From the NCBI GenBank assembly GCA_019136325.1, contig JAGVUJ010000030.1, positions 1 to 27,195 of the forward strand: a stretch of 27,195 nucleotides of DNA. Reading direction: 5' to 3'. Source of the stretch: Deltaproteobacteria bacterium (GTDB lineage: Bacteria > Desulfobacterota > Syntrophia > Syntrophales > Smithellaceae). Within the stretch, counting starts at the first letter, position 1. Every line of letters begins with the position of its first letter. Positions 20,925-27,195 of this stretch are shown here, piece after piece. The notes under the pieces were generated by a model, which was given only the letters and a program-made list of their open reading frames with translations, had not been told where the DNA came from and did not search any database. Both the position numbers and the translations under genes were made by a program.

Positions 20925-21653
20925 ATGCCCGAAACATCCATTATTATCAGAACAAAAAATGAAGAAAAATGGATTGGTGAATGCTTAAACAGGTTATTCA
21001 ATCAGACGTACCGTGATTTTGAAATTGTTGTCGTCGATTCCGGATCGACGGATCGAACGCTGGAAATTATCGGGAAGTACGAGGTTAACCTGTTTCGCAT
21101 TTCACAGGATCAGTTTTCCTATCCCTATGCCCTGAATTACGGTTGCTCGAGGTCGTCTGCCCGAAAATATTTTGTTTTCCTGAGCGGCCATTCTCTGACC
21201 GTTTCCCGAAACTGGCTTAGGGATGGAATTGAGAATTTCAAAACCGCCGACAGCGTTGCGGGAATTTATGGCGATGTATGGGCGTTGCCGGACGGTTCCT
21301 TCTGGGAAAAAATTATTTTTAACCGGTACCAGATTATCCTGAAAAATTATTTCAGAAGAAAACGGGTCCTGAAAAAAAAGCAAATGGGAGTCCTGGCCTT
21401 TACCAATGCGATCATCCGGCGTGATCTGTGGGAACGTTATCCTTTTAATGAAGATTACGGACTCGGAGGAGAAGACACGGAATGGGCTGGTTATTGGCTT
21501 CAAAAGGGATTTGTTGTCATCCGAGACAGAAACGTCTGCGTGTATCATTCTCACGGCCTCGGGTTGAAACAACTTTTCCAGCAAAGAAAAAACTGGATAT
21601 CGCTTGCGGAACCCCAGCCGTTCCGGGTTACCGCGTTTCGCAACAGGCGTTGA
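20925..21653 (+). CDS. Family 2 glycosyltransferase (no classical DxD)
   Basis: A 242-residue GT-A-type glycosyltransferase. The N-terminal nucleotide-sugar part is clear: SIIIRTKNEEKWIGECL, then VVVDSGSTDRTLEI. Where most members carry a metal-binding DxD, the text reads FVFLSGHSLTVSRNWL (about 84-99), a variant I believe occurs in some GT2 subgroups. Later motifs are NAIIRRDLWERYPFNED, GGEDTEWAGYWLQKG and YHSHGLGLKQLFQQRKNW. There is no membrane helix, so it is cytosolic. The ribosome binding site is poor. The 190 bp between dnaB and this gene show no convincing gene or terminator. It probably builds a surface glycan with the neighbouring gene; the sugar and acceptor are unknown. Confidence 0.88.
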   Translation: MPETSIIIRTKNEEKWIGECLNRLFNQTYRDFEIVVVDSGSTDRTLEIIGKYEVNLFRISQDQFSYPYALNYGCSRSSARKYFVFLSGHSLTVSRNWLRDGIENFKTADSVAGIYGDVWALPDGSFWEKIIFNRYQIILKNYFRRKRVLKKKQMGVLAFTNAIIRRDLWERYPFNEDYGLGGEDTEWAGYWLQKGFVVIRDRNVCVYHSHGLGLKQLFQQRKNWISLAEPQPFRVTAFRNRR

Positions 21654-21681
21654 ATCGGGACTCTGACAGGATGACCATTTC

Positions 21682-23349
21682 ATGAGGCACAAAACCAATC
21701 AGGTTTTTTTATTTTTTTCCCATCTTTCATCGGAAATGATCATCCGGGAATTCGATCATCTCCGGCGGGCGGTACACGATATGGGGACCGTCTTTTTTCT
21801 CTATGATGCCACGGGAAAAGATGTTCCGGAGAAAATTAAAAAGCTGTCTCCGTATTTATATTCCGATCAGTGCCTGTACGACCTTGGTTATCCCGTGATA
21901 GGAAAGAAGATGATTCCGGGTCATGCGCATTTTCCTTTATTTCAGTTTTATCTGGATCATCCTGATTACGATTATTACTGGTTTATTGAATACGATGTCA
22001 GATTTACCGGTCCATGGCGGTCGTTTTTTGAATCTTTTCTGGTTCATGACGCCGATTTTCTGACCTCACATATCCGGTCATATGCGGAGGAGCCGTCCTG
22101 GCCCTGGTGGACATTAAAACATCCCAGGCAACATATTCCCCTCGACAAAAGACTGCGTTCGTTTAATCCCCTGTATCGCATATCCCGTGCGGCGCTGTCT
22201 TTTTTGCACGACGCTTTCAGAAGCGGATGGTGCGGGCATCATGAAGTGGCGCTTCCGACCTTGTTGCATCAGAATGGTTTTTCCATCCGGGAAATCAGCG
22301 GTCGAGGCAAATACACGATTCCGGGCATGGAAAACAGATTTTATGCCGTATCGGCTCCCCATTTTAAAGGTGATTTGTCGGGGACATCGATGAAATACAG
22401 ACCATCCTTCTGGCGGTGCGGACGCGAAGCAAATAAACTTTATCATCCCGTGAAGCCGTTTAAGAAAGCGGTTCATGAAAATATTCTCTATTACGGAGGA
22501 TTCCTGTCTCATGCGTTGAGCGATTTGGCTATGTCGGGAATCCTCTTGCGGTTGAAAATAAGACATGGAATGATTCTGGATTTTATCAAATACAAATGGC
22601 AGAAAGAAGAGTCTTTCCGAAAACCCAGGGTTGGCATTATCATCACCAGTTTTAATCAGATCGGTTATACGGATCGGGCCCTGGAATCCTTCTACGCAAC
22701 AGTAAACGAAAAAATTGATTATGAGTTGTGGTTATTGGACGACAACTCTTCCGAAGATATAGAAGGCATTTATCATAAATATAAAGATCGGGGAGTGAAA
22801 TTTTTTAAAAACAAAACGAATAACGGTCTGACCAGTTTATGGAATAAGGGCTTTGAACTCAATAAAGACAAAGACTATTTGATTCTATGCAACAATGATG
22901 TTGTTTTCTCCCATTACTGGGCGGATCACTTGATCTGTTCACTGAAAGCCTCTCCCGGCTTTGCCGTTGCCGTTCCCGTGACCAATGCCCCCGGGCATGT
23001 TCCCGCACAGCATATTGCCAATTTTGTCGATGATTACGTGCCGAGCGATAATCAAGATGAGATTAATCTGATTTTTAAAAGGGTAAAGGATAAAACGTTT
23101 CGCAAAATAGCAAAAGGAAATGGTTTTTGTTTTGCTGTAAAGGTACCCCTTCTTGCTCAAATTTCAAAACAAGGGAGTCCCTTTGATGAAGATTTCCCTC
23201 TCTACGGTTCGGAAGAAAATTTCTTTCGAAAGATTAAACCGAAAACGATGCTTGTTCCGGAAAGCTTCATATTTCATTATAAACACGTCAGCGTGGAAAG
23301 CGACTATTTTCCTGATCAGACGTTCCGCAGAAAAACGAAGAGCGTTTAG
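21682..23349 (+). CDS. Two-domain glycosyltransferase: N-terminal DUF3405-like region plus C-terminal GT2
   Basis: A 555-residue protein. The N-terminal ~300 residues are not a familiar bacterial domain; the segment YDYYWFIEYDVRFTGPW (96-112), with E103 and D105, resembles the 'W-E-x-D-x-R-x-T-G' signature of DUF3405-type putative glycosyltransferases known mainly from fungi. The C-terminal part (about 314-545) is a GT2 domain: PRVGIIITSFNQIGYTDRAL, WLLDDNSSED (350-359), ILCNNDVVFS with NND at 404-406 in the DxD place, and YGSEENFF (508-515) in the acceptor region. So one chain may carry two transferase sites. It starts 28 bp after the other glycosyltransferase, with CAGGATGA as a ribosome binding site. 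The AT content looks higher in its second half. Confidence 0.8.
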   Translation: MRHKTNQVFLFFSHLSSEMIIREFDHLRRAVHDMGTVFFLYDATGKDVPEKIKKLSPYLYSDQCLYDLGYPVIGKKMIPGHAHFPLFQFYLDHPDYDYYWFIEYDVRFTGPWRSFFESFLVHDADFLTSHIRSYAEEPSWPWWTLKHPRQHIPLDKRLRSFNPLYRISRAALSFLHDAFRSGWCGHHEVALPTLLHQNGFSIREISGRGKYTIPGMENRFYAVSAPHFKGDLSGTSMKYRPSFWRCGREANKLYHPVKPFKKAVHENILYYGGFLSHALSDLAMSGILLRLKIRHGMILDFIKYKWQKEESFRKPRVGIIITSFNQIGYTDRALESFYATVNEKIDYELWLLDDNSSEDIEGIYHKYKDRGVKFFKNKTNNGLTSLWNKGFELNKDKDYLILCNNDVVFSHYWADHLICSLKASPGFAVAVPVTNAPGHVPAQHIANFVDDYVPSDNQDEINLIFKRVKDKTFRKIAKGNGFCFAVKVPLLAQISKQGSPFDEDFPLYGSEENFFRKIKPKTMLVPESFIFHYKHVSVESDYFPDQTFRRKTKSV

Positions 23350-23517
23350 ACCAGGATGGCGTTCAAGAGAAGCGGGGACAGTTAAATTAACGCCGGTTCA
23401 GTTAGAAAGCACGTTATTCTTTCTTTCAATCTTGTTTGCATTTCTTTTCCAGCGGGACGTTGATGAATGATTCTTATTAATTTCATTAAACAAATTCAAG
23501 ATGTCATAAAAAAACAG

Positions 23518-23564
23518 TCTGCATTAGACTTTGGCGTATTTATTGCTTTTACCAGTAATGCAGA
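23518..23564. repeat. 9-bp inverted repeat flanking the pilin promoter
   Basis: TCTGCATTA (23518-23526) and TAATGCAGA (23556-23564) are perfect inverted copies. They enclose the sigma-54 promoter, the right arm lying at the expected transcription start. A repressor or looping site is possible, but 9-bp inverted repeats can occur by chance. Confidence 0.45.
23532..23547 (+). promoter_or_regulatory. Sigma-54 promoter of the pilin gene
   Basis: TGGCGTATTTATTGCT has GG and GC exactly 10 bp apart and matches TGGC-N8-TTGCW closely. The start would be near 23559, about 50 nt before the ATG at 23610. Pilin genes are controlled by sigma-54 and PilR in Pseudomonas and Geobacter, which supports the call. 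The rest of 23350-23609 holds no gene. Confidence 0.72.
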
Positions 23565-23609
23565 TTCATCCGTTTTAAGATTAAGTAACATCGATTGAAC
23601 AGGCACGAC

Positions 23610-24008
23610 ATGCTAGGCGTCTTCCGCAAAAAAGGGCAAAAAGGTTTCACGTTAATCGAATTGATGATTGTTATCGCAATTATCGGTATTCTGGCGGCAA
23701 TCGCCATACCCCAGTTCATTGCCTACAGAAAGAGAAGTTATGTCGCTTCTCTCAACAGCGACGTCAAGAATGCGTACACGTTGTCCCTGGCATATCTTAC
23801 GGAAAATCCGGAAGCAACGGTGACTGCTGCCGCTTTGGAAACAGCAGGATATACATCGTCATCAGAGACAATAATTGACGTGGCCTGGACGGATAGTTCC
23901 AACTACACCATAACTGTAACCGGTCATATAAATTGGGGCTTGACGAAGAATACCGCAGAAATGGCTGTTGTTTCCGGCACGGCAACGCTTGTTCCCGCAA
24001 GACAATAA
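23610..24008 (+). CDS. Type IV major-pilin-like protein (PilA type)
   Basis: A 132-residue prepilin. A 12-residue leader ends in KG, then the mature protein begins [22 protein letters not shown], the class III type IV pilin helix with Phe1 and the essential Glu5. The mature chain is 120 residues. Residues F1, F24, Y27 and Y32 coincide with aromatic positions of the Geobacter sulfurreducens pilin, and Y44, Y50, Y69, W81, Y87 and W97 add more. There is no Cys pair, so no D-loop disulfide. I use ATG 23610; a TTG at 23595 is five codons longer. It stands alone, driven by a sigma-54 promoter; assembly genes (pilB, pilC, pilD) are not in the window. Confidence 0.92.
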   Translation: MLGVFRKKGQKGFTLIELMIVIAIIGILAAIAIPQFIAYRKRSYVASLNSDVKNAYTLSLAYLTENPEATVTAAALETAGYTSSSETIIDVAWTDSSNYTITVTGHINWGLTKNTAEMAVVSGTATLVPARQ

Positions 24009-24066
24009 GCAAAATTTTGAAATTGGTGAAATGTTCGCGATCCACCCGCTGCAATTGTTAACCGCG

Positions 24067-24108
24067 AAACCGGTCATGTCAATCCATCATCGACAAATCG
24101 GTTTTTTT
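24067..24108 (+). terminator. Weak terminator after the pilin gene
   Basis: AAACCG (24067-24072) can pair with CGGTTT (24099-24104), which runs into seven T. The loop is large (26 nt) with a small inner GTC/GAC pairing. It lies just before the convergent penicillin-binding protein gene. Confidence 0.35.
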
Positions 24109-24109
24109 G

Positions 24110-26374
24110 TTACCGTGCTTCTTGCCCGGTTCCTGGTTGCATTTTACGGATTCTTTTCGCAACGGGCTTTTCCGGATGATCGGGGCACGTTTGCTTCGGC
24201 GCGGTTCCTCGCAGATATGCTTCTCTGAATGTTTGAGGGCATGAAGCCGTGGCCAGATAACCGGACTTCGGATCGATAGTGGCCATCTGTATTCCCGCCG
24301 GCGGAATCAAGGCCGATGGCCCGGATTGGGAATAAAAAGAACGCATAAACCGCGACCAGATATGCAGCGCTCCGTCAGCGCCGGTTAGTCCCGTGTCGGC
24401 TCCGGCATCGTATCCGACCCACACGGCGCAAACAACATCGGGAGTGTAACCGACAAACCAGGAATCTCTGTTGCCGTTCGTCGTTCCGGTTTTTCCTGAT
24501 GCCGGAAAGTAAATTCCCAGGGCTTTTGCCTTGTTTGCCGTGCCGCGTTCCAGCACGCCCTGTAAGGTGTAGCTGGCCAGGAAGGCCACCCGCGGATCAA
24601 ACGCCTTTTCCCGCCGTACTGTTTTAGAAAGGATGGTTTGGCCATTGGCCATTTTTACCGAGTAGAGGGAAAATGGATCAAAACGGACACCGCCCGAAGC
24701 CATTGTGGTGTAGGCATAGGCGAGCTCGCGCGGAGTGACTTCAAAACTGCCCAGCACCATGGAAGGCACCGGTGCCAGAGGACTGACGATGCCTGCCAAA
24801 CGGGCTGTTTTAAGCACCTCTTTAAAACCGATCATGCCGGCCAGCCGTGTGGTGGCAGTGTTTACGGAATCTTCTATCGCTTTACGCATGGTAATATGGT
24901 CATATTTTTTGTTTTCAAAATTTGCCGGTGTCCATGTTCCTTCCGGCGTATCGAATGACACCGGTTTCCCGGAGATCAGGGAAGAAAGAGTCAGGTTTCT
25001 TTTTCCCTGCAATGATTGCGAAAGAGCCGTCAGCAGAACAAAAGGCTTGAAAGCGCTTCCCGACTGGCGATTTGCGTCCAGCGCGCGGTTGAAACGGGTT
25101 TGCTTATAGTTTCGCCCGCCGACCATGGCAATCATTTCTCCCGTTACAGGATCGACGGCGACTAACGCAGCCTGAAGCTTTTCTCCGGACGAAAAAGCCT
25201 TTTGTTCAATTTCCTCAACTCCCCGGATCACCGCCTCATCGGCAATGGCCTGCACGACAGGATCCATGGTCGTAAAGTAGCGGTATCCCCGATGGTACAG
25301 TTTTTCGGTGCCCAGATCATCTTTAGTTGTTCGCAGGATGTAGTCGATGAAATATGATGTTTGCACAGGAGCTTTGCATGGCTTGATTCGCACCGGCCGG
25401 TTTGCCGCCCGGCGGAATTCGTTTTCTGTGATCATTCCCAGATCGTTCATTCTGGTCAGAACGGCGTCGCGCCTTTCTTCCGCCGTCACGATATTTTTGT
25501 AACGGTTTGGAGCGTGGATCATGCCGGCAAGCAGCGCAGCCTCATCGAGGGAAAGGTTTCCGGCGTGTTTCGAAAAATAAAAACGGGCCGCACTTTCGAC
25601 TCCGTAAATGCCCCGCGCATCATCCTGCCCCCAATAGATATTGTTCAAATACATTTCCAGGATTTGTTTTTTGGTGTATTTCATTTCCAGAACATACGCC
25701 AGTTCCACTTCGCGCAGTTTGCGCCAAAACATTTTTTCAGGAGACAGGAAAAAATTTCGGGCCAGTTGCTGGGTAAGGGTGGAGCCGCTTCGGGCAAAAT
25801 GCTGTTTTTGAGGATCGACAAATAACCCTCGGATGATTTCCAGCAGATCAATTCCCATATGATGATAAAAACGTGAATCTTCAGATGCTATGACGGCATG
25901 CTGCAGCGCGGGAGCAATACGGGAAAGTGCTACCGGATACCGGGACTCCATTCTCGGACCCATGATACGGGTTATTTCTTCCGGCTCCAGGCGAAGGGAA
26001 CGTAATGGTTTGCCTGCTGAAATAATGGATTCAACCCGCCCGTTGCGCACGGAAATTTCTGCGGGAACATATTGCCCGGCGAAATTTTTGCTTGGATGCG
26101 TTTTGAGGAATATGGTGACGCGCAATTTTTCTTCAGAGAACGTCCCGGGAACGGAAGGTTTGCCGCTGACTCTTTTGTAGGCGAGCCTGCGCAAGCGCTC
26201 GTTGAAACGGATATTTCCAAGATGCGTTCCCTTGCGAATTTCGATCGCTCGTCCGTAAAAAATAGCCGGTCCCTTTCCGATGTTTTCGGGAAATCCTCTG
26301 CCGACGTCCCAGTAAAGATAACCGATGCGAAGCATCAGCATTACGGCCAGGGATAAAAGAACATATCGTCGCAT
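24110..26374 (-). CDS. Bifunctional penicillin-binding protein of PBP1B type
   Basis: A 754-residue class A peptidoglycan synthase. A single N-terminal membrane anchor (about 3-22) is followed by a UB2H-like domain (about 39-120), recognisable from FYGRAIEI and FAGQYVPAEISVRNGRVESI, the domain that in Escherichia coli PBP1B binds LpoB. The GT51 glycosyltransferase has EDSRFYHHMGID (catalytic Glu about 165) and GSTLTQQLARN. The transpeptidase has SAFK (nucleophile about S440), SVN (about 503-505) and KTGTT (about 628-632). All catalytic motifs are intact. I use ATG 26372-26374, 11 bases after AAAGGAG; the TTG just before it is one codon longer and better spaced. It polymerises and cross-links glycan strands in the periplasm. 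Confidence 0.95.
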   Translation of the reverse strand: MRRYVLLSLAVMLMLRIGYLYWDVGRGFPENIGKGPAIFYGRAIEIRKGTHLGNIRFNERLRRLAYKRVSGKPSVPGTFSEEKLRVTIFLKTHPSKNFAGQYVPAEISVRNGRVESIISAGKPLRSLRLEPEEITRIMGPRMESRYPVALSRIAPALQHAVIASEDSRFYHHMGIDLLEIIRGLFVDPQKQHFARSGSTLTQQLARNFFLSPEKMFWRKLREVELAYVLEMKYTKKQILEMYLNNIYWGQDDARGIYGVESAARFYFSKHAGNLSLDEAALLAGMIHAPNRYKNIVTAEERRDAVLTRMNDLGMITENEFRRAANRPVRIKPCKAPVQTSYFIDYILRTTKDDLGTEKLYHRGYRYFTTMDPVVQAIADEAVIRGVEEIEQKAFSSGEKLQAALVAVDPVTGEMIAMVGGRNYKQTRFNRALDANRQSGSAFKPFVLLTALSQSLQGKRNLTLSSLISGKPVSFDTPEGTWTPANFENKKYDHITMRKAIEDSVNTATTRLAGMIGFKEVLKTARLAGIVSPLAPVPSMVLGSFEVTPRELAYAYTTMASGGVRFDPFSLYSVKMANGQTILSKTVRREKAFDPRVAFLASYTLQGVLERGTANKAKALGIYFPASGKTGTTNGNRDSWFVGYTPDVVCAVWVGYDAGADTGLTGADGALHIWSRFMRSFYSQSGPSALIPPAGIQMATIDPKSGYLATASCPQTFREAYLRGTAPKQTCPDHPEKPVAKRIRKMQPGTGQEAR

Positions 26375-26533
26375 CAACGATTTTTCTCCTTTGCTTTTAG
26401 TAAAGCATTCCAAGAATCATAAAAATATTCCTTCACCGGTTGCCGTGTTCCTGATCCCTGATGAAAGCTTATTTTTCGTGAACTGATCTTGCAGATAATC
26501 GTATTTTTATCAAGGTAATTTCGCTGCGGAACA

Positions 26534-27195
26534 TCATAGGATGATCTCAACCTTGTGCTCGGAACCGTCATCCGTCAGGTCAACGGCATTTTCTTTCTGA
26601 TTGATGCCGTCAAGGATTACTTTCATCTCCTCTTTTCTTTTGACGGTTATCCTGAAGGCAATCTGATACATGGTTGTCTTATACCGGTAACGAACCTGGA
26701 ACCCATCCCACTCCGCGGGCAGACAGGGGTCAAAACGCAGCCGGCCGCCTTCCCGTTTTAATCCCAGCAGGGATTCCACGATAAGCCGGTACATCCAGCC
26801 GGCGGCGCCGGTGTACCATGTCCATCCGCCCCGACCGGTGTGTGGCGGAACCGCATAAACGTCGGCGGCGACAACATACGGTTCGACCTTGTATCTGGCC
26901 ATGGTTTCCGGAGAACTGGCGTGGTTGACGGGATTAATCATGGTCAAAATTTCCCAGGCGCGGTTGCTGTCTCCCAGAACGGCAAAAGCCATTGCCGCCC
27001 AGACAGCTCCGTGCGTGTATTGTCCGCCGTTTTCCCGGACACCGGGCACGTATCCCCTGATGTAGCCGGGATTCAACCCGGCTTTGTCGAACGGCGGGTG
27101 GAGAAGCTGGACGATACCGATATCTCTGCGAATGAGATTCTGATTTAACGATTCCATGGCCAGGAGCGAATGTTTCCCGTTTCCCGCTCCCGATA
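26534..27195 (-). CDS. GH94/cyclic beta-1,2-glucan synthase-like protein, C-terminal end (cut by window edge)
   Basis: The frame is open from the right window edge to a stop at 26534 and gives 219 residues. They match the C-terminal region of GH94 glycoside phosphorylases and the NdvB-type cyclic beta-1,2-glucan synthases: PGYIRGYVPGVRENGGQYTH, then MINPVNHASSPE, YKVEPYVVAADVYAVPPH, GRGGWTWYTGAAGWMYRLIVE and the final PCLPAEWDGFQVRYRYK. In NdvB this domain shortens or releases the beta-1,2-glucan chain, with large membrane and glycosyltransferase parts upstream. The N-terminal part is outside the window, so a stand-alone phosphorylase cannot be excluded. The 120 bp between it and the penicillin-binding protein gene show no clear terminator. 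Confidence 0.88.
   Translation of the reverse strand, partial: SGAGNGKHSLLAMESLNQNLIRRDIGIVQLLHPPFDKAGLNPGYIRGYVPGVRENGGQYTHGAVWAAMAFAVLGDSNRAWEILTMINPVNHASSPETMARYKVEPYVVAADVYAVPPHTGRGGWTWYTGAAGWMYRLIVESLLGLKREGGRLRFDPCLPAEWDGFQVRYRYKTTMYQIAFRITVKRKEEMKVILDGINQKENAVDLTDDGSEHKVEIIL

Noticed and set aside
20731..20988. 85-codon open frame bridging dnaB and the glycosyltransferase gene
   Set aside because: It overlaps the start of a clear glycosyltransferase, has no ribosome binding site and no motif.
23153..23470. 105-codon open frame over the end of the two-domain glycosyltransferase gene
   Set aside because: It is an alternative frame of a confident coding region and continues only briefly beyond it.

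Overview
The window looks like chromosomal DNA of an anaerobic Desulfobacterota bacterium, probably of the Syntrophus/Smithella kind. This is an inference from gene content and protein flavour: a paired acyl-CoA dehydrogenase/SCP2/TetR lipid-catabolism cluster, an NtrB/NtrC-type pair, sigma-54 promoters, a Geobacter-like type IV pilin N-terminus, a PBP1B-type peptidoglycan synthase and a cyclic-glucan-synthase-like protein. No phage, IS element, CRISPR array, tRNA or rRNA was seen.

Layout. (1) 1-1620: the 5' part of a BaiN/HI0933-type flavoprotein (minus strand). Diverging from it is a sigma-54 promoter (771-786) with two near-identical palindromes 21 bp apart upstream (640-677), driving a small exported protein and a Lys/Ala-rich exported repeat protein that ends at a strong terminator. 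(2) 1709-4748: a palindromic element, then a membrane histidine kinase and an NtrC-family regulator in convergent orientation. (3) 4935-9058: two acyl-CoA dehydrogenase subunits, an SCP2-domain protein and a TetR regulator. TetR-type operators overlap both divergent promoters. (4) 9167-14024: the conserved rpmH-rnpA-yidD-yidC-jag-mnmE cluster (ribosome/tRNA maturation and membrane-protein insertion), without dnaA or a visible origin. (5) 14076-16804: a Kef-type cation/proton antiporter and a patatin-like phospholipase. (6) 16864-20734: rpsF-rpsR-DUF2232-rplI-dnaB, preceded by what looks like an S6:S18 autoregulatory leader that would sequester the rpsF ribosome binding site. (7) 20925-23349: two glycosyltransferase genes, the second a two-domain protein. 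(8) 23518-24008: a type IV pilin gene with its own sigma-54 promoter. (9) 24110-27195, minus strand: a bifunctional penicillin-binding protein with a UB2H-like domain, and the C-terminal end of a GH94/NdvB-like protein.

Three observations stand out. The two acyl-CoA dehydrogenases have complementary defects: each lacks a canonical segment that the other keeps, which suggests an obligate heteromer. A complete sigma-54 unit (tandem palindromes, -24/-12 promoter, small exported proteins) lies next to an NtrB/NtrC-like pair. The TetR-SCP2 intergenic region shows an unusually legible repressor circuit. Most other genes are ordinary housekeeping genes. Intergenic stretches are all under about 300 bases; what they hold is listed as features.
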